Assembly (NCBI RefSeq): GCF_003688405.1
Contig: NZ_REFC01000011.1
Coordinates: 620,001-684,000 of the forward strand
Direction: 5' to 3'
Length of the DNA: 64,000 nucleotides
Source: Ulvibacter antarcticus
GTDB taxonomy: Bacteria; Bacteroidota; Bacteroidia; Flavobacteriales; Flavobacteriaceae
Shown here: positions 9,019 through 17,634 of the stretch, piece by piece
Position numbering within the stretch: position 1 is the first letter of the stretch
Layout of the letters: each line of letters begins with the position of its first letter
The notes under the pieces: model-generated
The model's database searches: none
The model's input: only the letters and a program-made list of their open reading frames with translations
What the model was told of the DNA's origin: nothing
Program-made: the position numbers and the translations under genes

Positions 9019-10275
9019 TTATTCCATGATGCCCACAATATACAAACTAAAATAATTGCCTGTGATAAGATTCAAATCAACTACATCGTGCGAGCTATCA
9101 TTAAATTTGTAAAGGGAATACCCAATTGTATGATTTCCAATAACGTTCACGCTTTGATTTATATTTGGGTCATGGAATGATTTACCCGTTACATGAACAA
9201 AAACATAATCATTATCAGGTGTTAGATCAACGATTGTATTTTGTATAAGATCTATTTCTACCGGAATAATATTTGTGGTTGAATTAACTAATCTAACGGC
9301 TAATAATTTATTTGGTTCAGTCGATTTAGACAATCGATAAGTACCTTCTTCAAAATTATTGAAATAATAAAGAGATGCGGTATTTGCGTTTAAGTCAATT
9401 TCAACCATATCGCGCTCATAATCCGAATCTATAAAAGTAGATCCATAATAAAGTTTATTATTAGACATGGTAACAGAAAGTATATACTGTCCAGAAGCTG
9501 GAGTTACTATTCCCGTGTCTATGACTTCAAAGGTATTGGGATCAATGTTGATTACATGATATTCGGGTTCAGAAGCATACTCATTAGGATTCAACAAACC
9601 TGTTAAAACTGAACTCTGTTCATTCCACACTAAAGCAGAAATTGCTTTATTCGGTCCAACAATCGAGTTCGGTAACTCTAAAGCAATTTCGCTGGTCTGC
9701 CCAGTGACTTTATCGTAAACTAATAGCTGAAGGTTATCAGCTAAATAATAGGTTGTTATTCCATAAATTTTGGTTGCAGTATTGCACAAGGTATGTGGAG
9801 TAATAGCCATTGACCCACTATGTGAAATGCTTCCAATTTCTAAAGTTTCTCCAGAAATATTGCCAATAGTATAAACGGTTCTGTTATTGGCAACAGCAAT
9901 GTATTTATAATCATCGAGGCTTACAGAGAATGCACCCACCGTTTTACTTATGTCCTGGATATTAAGTGATACGGTTGAATTTCCATTTGGAAGTTGTGGA
10001 ACTGCAACCTCAAGGGTCGATGGAGTTGCGCTTATGACACTAGCAGAAACACCATCGAAAGTAACTGTATTTTCCGAAGAGATGCTGCTAAAGTTTGTTC
10101 CACTAATAGTAATGGTATCTCCCACTTTCCCTTGCTCTGGGCTCATGGAAGAAATTGTGAAATCAAACACTTCAATCTCATCATCGACAACCACCACCAC
10201 ATCATTATCGGATTTACCGCACCCTAGGATAATTAAGCAAGTAAGGAAGCAGAAGAACAGAATATTGTTTTTCAT
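9019..10275 (-). CDS. Lipoprotein with N-terminal IPT/TIG domain
   Basis: A 418-residue lipoprotein with the lipobox LIILGC (Cys about 19) followed by an acidic Val/Asp-rich spacer. Residues about 40-120 form an IPT/TIG immunoglobulin-like domain (ISSMSPEQGKVGDTITISGTN...VTFDG). The remaining 290 residues contain regularly spaced hydrophobic beta strands resembling a propeller, but no named family is recognised. It is likely at the cell surface or outer membrane. It starts 9 bp after serS ends, so it may be co-transcribed, though function is unrelated. Confidence 0.75.
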   Translation of the reverse strand: MKNNILFFCFLTCLIILGCGKSDNDVVVVVDDEIEVFDFTISSMSPEQGKVGDTITISGTNFSSISSENTVTFDGVSASVISATPSTLEVAVPQLPNGNSTVSLNIQDISKTVGAFSVSLDDYKYIAVANNRTVYTIGNISGETLEIGSISHSGSMAITPHTLCNTATKIYGITTYYLADNLQLLVYDKVTGQTSEIALELPNSIVGPNKAISALVWNEQSSVLTGLLNPNEYASEPEYHVINIDPNTFEVIDTGIVTPASGQYILSVTMSNNKLYYGSTFIDSDYERDMVEIDLNANTASLYYFNNFEEGTYRLSKSTEPNKLLAVRLVNSTTNIIPVEIDLIQNTIVDLTPDNDYVFVHVTGKSFHDPNINQSVNVIGNHTIGYSLYKFNDSSHDVVDLNLITGNYFSLYIVGIME

Positions 10276-10284
10276 AAAATATTA

Positions 10285-11556
10285 TTAGTCAATCATATTA
10301 AAACCACAATACGGCACTAGAACTTCCGGAATTTTAATTCCTTCAGGGGTTTGATAATTTTCTAGAATTCCTGCTAAAACTCTAGGTAAAGCCAACGCAC
10401 TTCCATTTAATGAATGAGCTAGTTTGTTTTTTCCATCGCTGTCTTTAAATCGTAGTTTTAAACGATTTGCTTGAAATGTCTCAAAATTAGAAACAGAAGA
10501 AATTTCCAACCAACGATCTTGTGCAGTAGAAAACACTTCGAAATCATAGGTAAGGGCCGATGTAAACCCTAAATCTCCTCCACATAATCGAAGGATTCTG
10601 TAAGGCAATTTAAGCTCTCTAAGTATGTCTTTTACATGATCAACCATGCCATCTAAGGCCGCATAACTGTTATCGGGATGCTCGATTCTAACTATTTCTA
10701 CCTTATCGAATTGATGCAATCTATTTAGTCCGCGAACATGTGCTCCATAACTTCCGGCTTCTCTTCGGAAACAAGGCGTATATGCAGTACAAGTGATAGG
10801 TAGATCTGTAAGATTTAATAAATCCCCACGGAACATATTGGTTACCGGCACCTCAGCTGTCGGAATTAAATACAAATCATCCACTGTACTATGATACATT
10901 TGCCCTTCCTTATCAGGCAACTGACCCGTACCATATCCTGAAGCCTCATTCACCAAATGAGGAACTTGAAATTCGGTATAACCCGCTTCAGTGTTTTTAT
11001 CTAAAAAATAAGAGATTAAAGCACGTTGTAATCGAGCTCCTTTGCCTTTGTAAACAGGGAACCCGGCTCCGGTAATTTTTACACCTAATTCGAAATCGAT
11101 GATATCGTATTTTTTGGCAAGCTCCCAATGTGGTAATGATCCTTCTTTTAATACTGGAATTTCACCTTCCTTAAATACTTCTTCGTTATCGTTCTCGTCG
11201 GTTCCGGCAGGAACCAACTCATTTGGAATATTAGGAAGCGTATAAAGCAATTGTTCCAGACGGTCTGCGGCTTCATTTAATTGCTCCGTAAGCACTTTGG
11301 ATTTTTCTTTTAATTGTCCGGTCTTTTCTTTTAGCAGATTTGCTTTTTGCGTTTCTCCTTTTTGAAAAAGCATCCCAATTTCTTTAGAAAAGTTATTGGA
11401 CTGCGCTAATGTTTCATCAAGTTTTGCCTGTGTACCTCGTCTGTCTTCGTCCGCCTGAAGTACTTCCTCGATCACTTGTTTGGTATCTATACCTCTTTTA
11501 GCAAGAGCTGTGATCATTTTATCTTTGTGGTCGCGTATATCGTTTACTTGTAACAT
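10285..11556 (-). CDS. serS: Serine--tRNA ligase
   Basis: A 423-residue class II aminoacyl-tRNA synthetase that charges tRNA-Ser. Residues 1-110 form the tRNA-binding antiparallel coiled coil (MLQVNDIRDHKDK onward). Motif 2 is CFRREAGSYGAHVRGLNRLHQF (about 262-283) and the motif 3 region is HSLNGSALALPRVLAGILE (about 382-400). Length is typical. The start MLQVNDIR matches the family. Confidence 0.97.
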   Translation of the reverse strand: MLQVNDIRDHKDKMITALAKRGIDTKQVIEEVLQADEDRRGTQAKLDETLAQSNNFSKEIGMLFQKGETQKANLLKEKTGQLKEKSKVLTEQLNEAADRLEQLLYTLPNIPNELVPAGTDENDNEEVFKEGEIPVLKEGSLPHWELAKKYDIIDFELGVKITGAGFPVYKGKGARLQRALISYFLDKNTEAGYTEFQVPHLVNEASGYGTGQLPDKEGQMYHSTVDDLYLIPTAEVPVTNMFRGDLLNLTDLPITCTAYTPCFRREAGSYGAHVRGLNRLHQFDKVEIVRIEHPDNSYAALDGMVDHVKDILRELKLPYRILRLCGGDLGFTSALTYDFEVFSTAQDRWLEISSVSNFETFQANRLKLRFKDSDGKNKLAHSLNGSALALPRVLAGILENYQTPEGIKIPEVLVPYCGFNMID

Positions 11557-11634
11557 TATATTGAGCTTTTAAAGGCGTAAATTTACATAAATCGTTGATG
11601 TAAGCCACTCAAAATTGGACTCTTTTGAAGGAAA

Positions 11635-13026
11635 TTATTGATCGGACTTAGGTCGTGGTGGAGGTTGCGGTTTTTTATGATAATCTTCAGGCGAAGGTAG
11701 AATCCATTCACTATGTTTAAATGGATGCCATTTTTGAGCGGCCAGATCGGTTTCAGGGTCTATAAGTTGAAAATATTTCCCGCCGTTTATTTTTATTCTT
11801 ACATCCATATAAACAGAAACATCGCGACCTTCTTCGGCTTCTAAATTTTTAATACGTTGTGCGAGTTGCCATAGAATATCGGGTTTTGTCTTCACCGACC
11901 TACGTTGTTTTTTAGTTAGAAGCTTGCTGTGATCGTACCGTATGCGTTTTTGGGTCGCCTTATCTTCAGTGTAAATAGTTAGCATTCCGCCTTTGGATCG
12001 CAACATCATTCGCCAGCTAAGTCGGTGGCCTTCTTCGGTCCAAAGCACGTCATCTTTGAATGTCCAATGCCGCAATGGTAGTCCGATTTGGAATAAAAAG
12101 TAAATGGAAAAGACTGTTATTAGTAAGTTTTTATGCTTCGGAAGGATTATCTCATTTCCTGTATATAATTTTTTCTTCGGAAGAAATCGCTTCTGAAGAG
12201 TTTCCGAAGAAAAGAAAAATAAGGCGAAAGCTATCGACATATAAGGAAAAATCCCAATCTGAAATACAATAGAATTGAAGAGGTGGAAAAAGACCGATAT
12301 TCCGAAGCCAAGCAAACGTGTCCGCTTCCAAAGTAGCAAAGGAACAATAAGCAGATCGAACAGAATTCCTACATAGGCGATCGAATAATGTACCCATTCC
12401 AATTGAAGGAATCCACCAATGAGTGAGTAATCCGATTTCCCTTTCATAAATAGTGCAGTGGTGGTGCCATCAAGCCAATCTGGATAGAATTTCGCAACCG
12501 ATGCAAAGGTGTAAACGAGCCAAACCTGGAGAATAAGGATGAGCAATACCCAACGCGGCATCGAGGGGGATTTTAGTTCGGGATTGAGTTTCGCGTCTAT
12601 TGAAAACCAACGATGTGCAGGAAGAAATGCCATGATCCAGCAGAGCAGCATCATGAGGTAATAATGGTTGTTATAAGAAGTTTTCTGAATTAAATACACT
12701 GCGGTCCACATAATCGCATAGGCCACCATACTAATTCGGTATTTATAGCCAAGCATCACCATAATCCCGAAAATGCCCATCACTGCAAAGTATGCATACA
12801 TTCCAGGTCCAATAAGGTATTGCAGGAAATCGAATCCTATAAAATTAAAGGTGAATTCAGGTTCTACAACGTTTAATCGTACCCAGCCGGTGATGATGGC
12901 ACCAAAAGCTTCGATGGCTATAAGTAAGCCAAAAAAAACTCTAAATAGAACGAGCCCTGTGTTGTCAATATGTTTAAAAAGAAACTTATTCACGACTTGC
13001 AATAAAATCTCTGGCGAACTTCTCAT
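11635..13026 (-). CDS. HTTM/vitamin K-dependent gamma-carboxylase homologue
   Basis: A 463-residue multi-pass membrane protein similar along its whole length to vertebrate gamma-glutamyl carboxylase. Recognisable blocks are TSYNNHYYL (about 116-124, containing the equivalent of human His160), VAKFYPDWLDG (about 177-187, containing the equivalent of catalytic Lys218), IFPYMS, SWRMMLRSKGG, and a C-terminal beta domain with YMDVRIKINGGKYFQLIDP and WHPFKHSEWILP. The catalytic lysine is retained. Substrate is unknown. The ATG at 13026 overlaps ribF by 41 bp; a GTG at 12993, overlapping by 8 bp, gives an N-terminus (NKFLFKHID) that fits better. It is last in a pth-ribF-carboxylase unit. Confidence 0.85.
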   Translation of the reverse strand: MRSSPEILLQVVNKFLFKHIDNTGLVLFRVFFGLLIAIEAFGAIITGWVRLNVVEPEFTFNFIGFDFLQYLIGPGMYAYFAVMGIFGIMVMLGYKYRISMVAYAIMWTAVYLIQKTSYNNHYYLMMLLCWIMAFLPAHRWFSIDAKLNPELKSPSMPRWVLLILILQVWLVYTFASVAKFYPDWLDGTTTALFMKGKSDYSLIGGFLQLEWVHYSIAYVGILFDLLIVPLLLWKRTRLLGFGISVFFHLFNSIVFQIGIFPYMSIAFALFFFSSETLQKRFLPKKKLYTGNEIILPKHKNLLITVFSIYFLFQIGLPLRHWTFKDDVLWTEEGHRLSWRMMLRSKGGMLTIYTEDKATQKRIRYDHSKLLTKKQRRSVKTKPDILWQLAQRIKNLEAEEGRDVSVYMDVRIKINGGKYFQLIDPETDLAAQKWHPFKHSEWILPSPEDYHKKPQPPPRPKSDQ

Positions 13027-13918
13027 CTTTTTGAATCGCCAGTTTCAAATCTTCGATGTTTTCGAAGGTTTCTTCATCACGGATATGGGTGAGGAATTCA
13101 ATTTTCAGGGTAGCATCGTACAAATCTTTAGAAAAATCCAGAAAGAAAGTTTCGATCGTTTTCTGATTATCACCTAAGGTTGGATTGGTACCTATACTAG
13201 TAATTCCGAAGTGATAAGTGCCGTCAATTTTTGCCTTTACAACATAGACTCCTTTCTTCGGAATCAATTTATAGGATTCTTTAATTTCGATATTTGCCGT
13301 TGGAAAATCCATAGTGCGTCCCAGTTCTTTACCCTTCACTACTTTCCCAGATAGCATAAAAGGGTAACCGAGAAAATCGTTGGCAGCTTCAATGGCACCT
13401 AATTTTAGCGCATTCCGAATCTTGGTGGAACTTACTGCAACATCGTCTAATTCCTGAGCATTTATTTCATCGACAGTGAAGCCATAGGTTTTTCCAAACT
13501 CTCTAAGGTCCTCTATATTGGCATTCCGATTTCTTCCGAAGCGGTGATCGTAGCCGATAATAATTTTTTTAGCGTGTAGGCTGTGTACTAAAATATCGCG
13601 TACATATTCTACAGCGGTAAGTCGGGAAAAGGCATGAGTAAAGGGGTGTACAATAAGATGATCCACTCCTAATTGTTCCAGCAGTTCTTTTTTTTCTGAA
13701 AGCGTATTGATGAGTTTAATATTGTTTTCCTTTTGGATCACCATGCGTGGATGCGGGAAAAACGTGAGTAGTACCGAATCTAAATCCTCCTTTTTAGCCG
13801 TTGCAACTAAGCGTTTTAAGATGGCAGTATGCCCAATGTGCACCCCATCGAAAGTGCCGATCGTCACAACACTTGGACGATCATTTTTATAAGTAGCAGC
13901 CGATTGATATTCTTTCAC
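12986..13918 (-). CDS. ribF: Bifunctional riboflavin kinase/FAD synthetase
   Basis: A 310-residue cytosolic enzyme that phosphorylates riboflavin to FMN and adenylylates FMN to FAD. The N-terminal FAD synthetase domain has the nucleotidyltransferase motif GTFDGVHIGHT (about 22-32) and GYDHRFGRNR (about 122-131). The C-terminal riboflavin kinase domain has GRTMDFPTANIE (about 202-213). It starts 1 bp after pth ends, indicating an operon. Confidence 0.96.
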   Translation of the reverse strand: MKEYQSAATYKNDRPSVVTIGTFDGVHIGHTAILKRLVATAKKEDLDSVLLTFFPHPRMVIQKENNIKLINTLSEKKELLEQLGVDHLIVHPFTHAFSRLTAVEYVRDILVHSLHAKKIIIGYDHRFGRNRNANIEDLREFGKTYGFTVDEINAQELDDVAVSSTKIRNALKLGAIEAANDFLGYPFMLSGKVVKGKELGRTMDFPTANIEIKESYKLIPKKGVYVVKAKIDGTYHFGITSIGTNPTLGDNQKTIETFFLDFSKDLYDATLKIEFLTHIRDEETFENIEDLKLAIQKDEKFARDFIASRE

Positions 13919-13919
13919 C

Positions 13920-14600
13920 TTATTTTCCGTTGTATAAGTTCATGGTATTTGTAATTCCAGCAAGACCAAAAGATACGATAATTTTCGACCCTTTTTCAAG
14001 ACGTTCTGGTAAGGCTTTTTCTTCTGCTTCAGACCAGTCACCGAGTACATAATCGACTTGTCGACCTTGAGAAAATTCATCACTTATTCCGAAGCGGAAT
14101 CTATTGTAATTGGTTGTTTGCAAGACATTTTGAAGATCCTTTAAACCATTATGGCCGCCATCGCTACCTTTGGTTTTCACACGGAAGCTTCCGAAGGGTA
14201 AATTTAGATCATCTGTAACGACCAATAAGTTTTCTAAAGGAATTATCTCTTTATCCAGCCAGTATTTCACGGCTTTGCCACTTAAGTTCATATAGGTACT
14301 TGGCTTTAGAAGAATAAAGGTTCTCCCTTTAAATTTGTAGGTCGTAATATCACCCAATTTGGCAGTTTCCCAAGTCAGTTCTTCTTTTTCGGCTAAAAAA
14401 TCTAACATTTTAAATCCGATGTTATGTCGGGTGTTGTGATATTTAGGGCCAATATTTCCCAATCCGGCTATTAGAAATTTTTTCATAGATATTTCTTCTG
14501 AAGGGTTTTTTAATTCAAAAGTGTCATTCTGAGATGAGCTTACACTCGTAGAATTTTTATTATTCTTATGACCAAATAGTTTCCGAAGAAATGCAAACAT
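13920..14600 (-). CDS. pth: Peptidyl-tRNA hydrolase
   Basis: This enzyme releases peptides from prematurely dropped peptidyl-tRNA. The catalytic core begins at MKKFLIAGLGNIG (start at 14486), with the catalytic histidine in NTRHNIGF, then TYMNLSG and GGHNGLKDL. The longer frame adds 38 residues, a basic hydrophobic head (MFAFLRKLFGHKNNK) and a polar linker. Similar extensions occur in related Flavobacteria, so the longer start is given, but 14486 is a valid alternative that yields a normal-length enzyme of 188 residues. Confidence 0.93.
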   Translation of the reverse strand: MFAFLRKLFGHKNNKNSTSVSSSQNDTFELKNPSEEISMKKFLIAGLGNIGPKYHNTRHNIGFKMLDFLAEKEELTWETAKLGDITTYKFKGRTFILLKPSTYMNLSGKAVKYWLDKEIIPLENLLVVTDDLNLPFGSFRVKTKGSDGGHNGLKDLQNVLQTTNYNRFRFGISDEFSQGRQVDYVLGDWSEAEEKALPERLEKGSKIIVSFGLAGITNTMNLYNGK

Positions 14601-14629
14601 AGTTTTGTGTTAACTTCGGTAAAAATAAA

Positions 14630-14659
14630 AAAAGCATCCCGAATTATCGGAATGCTTTT
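14630..14659 (-). terminator. Intrinsic terminator of rplY
   Basis: AAAGCAT (14631-14637) pairs with ATGCTTT (14652-14658), with an inner CCG/CGG stem and a short loop. A run of A on the plus strand to its left (14621-14633) becomes the U tract of the minus-strand transcript. It separates rplY from pth. Confidence 0.75.
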
Positions 14660-14682
14660 GTATTATAATATCTAGAAGTGAA

Positions 14683-15339
14683 TTATTCTCCAGCAGGAGC
14701 TTCAGCAGCATCAGTAGCAGCATCGGCAGTTTCTCCTTCTTCTCCTTCTTCACCTTCAACAGCTTCTTCATCAGTTTCTTCATCTTCAACGGCAGTACGT
14801 GAAGTTCTAACCTGGCAAATTACAGTGTTATCTGCGTGTAAGATTGAAAATTTATCAGATTTTACAGCGGTAACGTACATTTTTGCACCAATCTTCATTT
14901 CGGTGATATCGGCTTCGATAAAATCCGGAAGATCTTTTGGTACTGCTTTCACACGAAGTTTACGACTTACTATACGTAATGTACCCCCATTTTTAACCCC
15001 ACGTGAGTTTCCTATTACACGTACAGGAATTTCCATCATTACTTCTTTATCGTCGAAGATTTGGTAGAAATCCATGTGTAGGATACGGTCGGTTACCGGG
15101 TGAAATTGAATGTCTTGTAAGATGGCATTAACTTCCGTACCATCTTCTAAAGCGATTACAACTGTATGCACGTCTGGAGTGTATATCAAGTCTTTAAACG
15201 CCAATTCTGGTGCTGAAAAGTGAACAGGCTTATCTCCTCCGTATACTACGCAAGGAACCATTCCAGCATTACGTATGGCTTTGGTAGCTACCTTGCCCAC
15301 GCTTTCTCTTTGAGATCCGTTGATTGTAATTGATTTCAT
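14683..15339 (-). CDS. rplY: 50S ribosomal protein L25/general stress protein Ctc
   Basis: A 218-residue protein of the CTC/TL5 type: an N-terminal L25 domain (about 1-95) that binds 5S rRNA and a C-terminal beta domain (about 96-185). The last 35 residues are a strongly acidic Glu/Asp/Ala tail (from about 184), which probably is disordered. It has its own terminator and likely its own promoter (15389-15396). Confidence 0.96.
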   Translation of the reverse strand: MKSITINGSQRESVGKVATKAIRNAGMVPCVVYGGDKPVHFSAPELAFKDLIYTPDVHTVVIALEDGTEVNAILQDIQFHPVTDRILHMDFYQIFDDKEVMMEIPVRVIGNSRGVKNGGTLRIVSRKLRVKAVPKDLPDFIEADITEMKIGAKMYVTAVKSDKFSILHADNTVICQVRTSRTAVEDEETDEEAVEGEEGEEGETADAATDAAEAPAGE

Positions 15340-15388
15340 TACTTAAAATTGTTATTATTAAACACTTTACTTTCTTGCAAAGCGGGTG

Positions 15389-15396
15389 CAAATGTA
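15389..15396 (-). promoter_or_regulatory. Candidate -7 promoter element of rplY
   Basis: CAAATGTA on the plus strand reads TAcaTTTG on the minus strand, an exact match to the Bacteroidota -7 consensus TAnnTTTG, 50 bp before the rplY start. No clear -33 TTTG was found. Confidence 0.5.
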
Positions 15397-15470
15397 CTGT
15401 TTTTTATGAGAAAAGGAGAAATAATAATAAGAAAATAATTGTAGGTAGGGAGTGGTTAATATTCATGAGG

Positions 15471-15510
15471 TCCCTCATCCCCGGCCCTTCTCCCGCTGAG
15501 AAGGGAGCTT
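15471..15510. repeat. Intergenic palindromic (REP-like) element
   Basis: A CCCTCATCCCCGG lead is followed by CCCTTCTC (15485-15492), a 5-nt loop and GAGAAGGG (15498-15505). The composition contrasts with the AT-rich spacer. It resembles the element at 35078-35114 and the widespread CCCTCaCCCC... intergenic palindromes of many bacteria. The T run to the right would fit a plus-strand terminator, but no plus-strand gene precedes it. Confidence 0.55.
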
Positions 15511-15578
15511 TTTTGAAATTAAAATTTCATTGGTTATTTATTTGCCAAACTACTTCCTTTAAGTAGTGAGCTCATGTA

Positions 15579-16523
15579 CTACATTAAAAACTTGGAGCTA
15601 ATGGACTTGTTTCCGTGTACGCTTAGCATTACGTCTGCAAACAAGTTCGCACAGGTAAGTACACGAATCTTCTCACTTTCCTGACGTAAAGGAATAGAAT
15701 CGGTTACAATTAGTTCTTCCAGTTTGGAGTTTTTAAGTTTTTCGTAAGCCCCACCAGATAGGATAGGGTGCGTACAAATAGCGCGAACGCTTAAAGCACC
15801 TCTTTCTATCATTAAGTCGGCTGCTTTTGTAAGTGTGCCTGCCGTATCTACCATATCATCTACTAGAACTACATTCTTACCCTGCACATCACCAATAAGT
15901 TCCATATGTGAGATAATATTGGCTTTTTCTCGCTGTTTGTAACAGATTACCACATCACTTTCCATTGCTTTTGAATAAGCATATGCTCTTTTTGAACCAC
16001 CCATATCTGGTGATGCGATGGTTAGATTGTCGAGATTCAGGTTTTTCAAATAAGGCAAAAAGATGGTTGATGCGAAAAGGTGGTCTACCGGTTTTTCAAA
16101 GAATCCTTGAATTTGATCGGCATGTAAATCCATAGTGATAATTCGAGTAGCACCTGCTGTTTCCAGCATTTTTGCGACTAGTTTTGCCGCAATTGGAACT
16201 CGAGGTTTGTCTTTACGGTCCTGACGCGCCCATCCAAAATAGGGCAATACTGCCGTAATATGACGTGCTGAAGAACGCTTAGCAGCATCCAGCATAAGTA
16301 GCATTTCCATAAGGTGGTCACTGTTTGGAAAAGTAGATCCGATAATAAATACGCGACTTCCGCGCACCGATTCTTCAAATGAAGGCTGAAATTCTCCATC
16401 ACTGTAATGGGAGGTTATTACATTTCCTAAAGGTATACCAAAAGCATTCGCAATATTTTGAGCTAGGTCCTGACTTTGCTTACAGGCAAAAATTTTAGGA
16501 GCGGGATTTTGTGATTCAGACAT
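15579..16523 (-). CDS. prs: Ribose-phosphate pyrophosphokinase
   Basis: A 314-residue cytosolic enzyme that makes PRPP from ribose-5-phosphate and ATP for nucleotide, His and Trp synthesis. Visible motifs are the ATP-site FGWARQDRKDKPR (about 96-108), the metal-binding MDLHADQIQGFF (about 130-141) and the PRPP loop VVLVDDMVDTAGTL (about 215-228). It has its own well-formed promoter at 16548-16577. Confidence 0.97.
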   Translation of the reverse strand: MSESQNPAPKIFACKQSQDLAQNIANAFGIPLGNVITSHYSDGEFQPSFEESVRGSRVFIIGSTFPNSDHLMEMLLMLDAAKRSSARHITAVLPYFGWARQDRKDKPRVPIAAKLVAKMLETAGATRIITMDLHADQIQGFFEKPVDHLFASTIFLPYLKNLNLDNLTIASPDMGGSKRAYAYSKAMESDVVICYKQREKANIISHMELIGDVQGKNVVLVDDMVDTAGTLTKAADLMIERGALSVRAICTHPILSGGAYEKLKNSKLEELIVTDSIPLRQESEKIRVLTCANLFADVMLSVHGNKSISSKFLM

Positions 16524-16547
16524 GTTTTAAATTGAGTTGGCTTGCTA

Positions 16548-16577
16548 CAAAAGTAATTGAATCGGTAACGTATCAAA
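16548..16577 (-). promoter_or_regulatory. Promoter of prs (-33 TTTG, -7 TActTTTG)
   Basis: On the minus strand, TTTG (16577-16574) and TActTTTG (16555-16548) are separated by 18 bp, matching the Bacteroidota primary sigma factor consensus. The -7 element lies 25 bp before the start codon, so the leader is short. Confidence 0.75.
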
Positions 16578-16671
16578 AAAAATGCTATCAGGAATTACTA
16601 ACAATTTGTAAAGCAATTTGTGAGAGTGGCGACTTTCATTATAAAAAGGTATTTTTATTTATAAAATTGTC

Positions 16672-16679
16672 TATTTTTG
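16672..16679 (+). promoter_or_regulatory. Candidate -7 element of the tRNA-Leu gene
   Basis: TAttTTTG is an exact TAnnTTTG match about 78 bp before the mature tRNA 5' end. No convincing -33 element was seen. The leader between carries a short TCCC/GGGA hairpin around GAAGTATA. Confidence 0.5.
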
Positions 16680-16756
16680 CGGTCCAATTACACCAATGGT
16701 GGTCCCGAAGTATAGGGAGCTAGAAACGCTGGATTTTTTTCAATGTTTAATTAATT

Positions 16757-16838
16757 GCTCGAGTGGCGGAATTGGTAGACGCGCTGGATTCAAAATCCAG
16801 TGACTTCGGTCGTGCGGGTTCGATTCCCGCCTCGAGTA
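16757..16838 (+). tRNA. tRNA-Leu (anticodon CAA)
   Basis: The 82-nt cloverleaf has a 7-bp acceptor stem GCTCGAG/CTCGAGT with a terminal G-U pair. The D arm contains GGCGGAATTGGTAGACGC. The anticodon stem is CTGGA/TCCAG with loop TTCAAAA, giving anticodon CAA. There is a short leucine-type variable arm (TGACTTCGGTCGT) and T stem GCGGG/CCCGC with TTCGATT. The discriminator is A and CCA is not encoded. Its T arm and downstream terminator are partly duplicated just after it. Confidence 0.95.
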
Positions 16839-16847
16839 CTGCATGGA

Positions 16848-16876
16848 AGCTGAGATGAAAATCTCGGCTTTTTTTT
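16848..16876 (+). terminator. Terminator of tRNA-Leu
   Basis: AGCTGAGAT pairs with ATCTCGGCT around a GAAA tetraloop, then T(7). It is a 9-bp stem with one G-T pair. An identical hairpin recurs at 16935-16962. Confidence 0.9.
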
Positions 16877-16888
16877 GTTTTGGAGTAT

Positions 16889-16962
16889 TGCGGGTTCCCC
16901 CGAAGCATCGGGGCCGCCTCGAGTACTGCATGGAAGCTGAGATGAAAATCTCGGCTTTTTTT
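16889..16962 (+). repeat. Partial second copy of the tRNA-Leu 3' end and its terminator
   Basis: TGCGGGTTC (16889-16897) repeats 16813-16821, and CCGCCTCGAG through the T tract (16914-16962) repeats 16827-16875. In place of the five bases GATTC of the T loop lies a 16-bp palindrome, CCCCGA-AGCA-TCGGGG (16898-16913). The copy lacks acceptor 5', D and anticodon arms, so it cannot be a tRNA. It may be an integration or duplication scar. A second functional-looking terminator is retained. Confidence 0.85.
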
Positions 16963-17015
16963 GATTAACTATTGAGTCTTGTATTTGCTTTTAAATAAAA
17001 TTTAATTTTAAAAGC

Positions 17016-17495
17016 TTAATCAATCGGCACACCTGAATAAAACATTGTAATTACTGTTGCTTGCTCTGCTGCCGACAATCCTGAAGTAGAAATAGTTAAT
17101 GAATTATAACTAAAAGGAAATTGAGCTGCCTCCTCGATATCGTAAAGATGAATCCGAGTATGGGACTGAGCCGGGTCGATTGGCCTTACAATTTGCCGAT
17201 ATTGTCCTTCAACTTCATCTTCTAAGACTTCGTATTCATCTGATGGTAAATTAGTGGCGGGGCCAGTATACCAACCATAGTCGAATGACATAGAAACAAT
17301 ACCGTTTGTTATATCTCCAACAAGAGAATCGATACCGGTACCTTCAACAACATAAAAATCTCCGGGAGCTGTGAATTCGTAACTGCCAATTTGTAGGGTT
17401 GTTGTTCCAACTTCAACCTCTGTATCATCATTTTTCTTGCAACTATAGTTTACAATTAGTGCGAAAACGATTAAAATTTTGGAAACATTTTTCAT
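17016..17495 (-). CDS. Hypothetical lipoprotein
   Basis: A 159-residue protein with a signal sequence and lipobox VNYSC (Cys about 19) followed by KKNDD, typical of a lipid-anchored envelope protein. The mature part is rich in beta-strand patterns and acidic residues. No named family was recognised. It is a single gene lying between the tRNA and a glycosylation operon. Confidence 0.65.
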   Translation of the reverse strand: MKNVSKILIVFALIVNYSCKKNDDTEVEVGTTTLQIGSYEFTAPGDFYVVEGTGIDSLVGDITNGIVSMSFDYGWYTGPATNLPSDEYEVLEDEVEGQYRQIVRPIDPAQSHTRIHLYDIEEAAQFPFSYNSLTISTSGLSAAEQATVITMFYSGVPID

Positions 17496-17634
17496 ATTAT
17501 TTTGTTTTTTAAAAGCGGCTTTTTATAATAATTTACGAATTTTTCTATCTAAAATAATGAAATAAAGTTATTTGACTTATTTCTGAAAAATAAATTTTCC
17601 ATGGTACTCGTATGTTTCCGAAGAAAAACAAAGT

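Noticed and set aside
14678-15067. Serine/alanine-rich plus-strand frame
   Set aside because: It is the antisense shadow of the acidic tail and beta domain of rplY.
16740-16931. Minus-strand frame over the tRNA
   Set aside because: It is produced by the tRNA-Leu and its duplicated 3' end; the repeated peptide (SMQYSRR) only reflects the DNA duplication.
16889-16962. A second tRNA-Leu
   Set aside because: Only the T-arm, acceptor 3' strand and terminator are repeated; no D or anticodon arm exists, and the T loop holds a palindrome.
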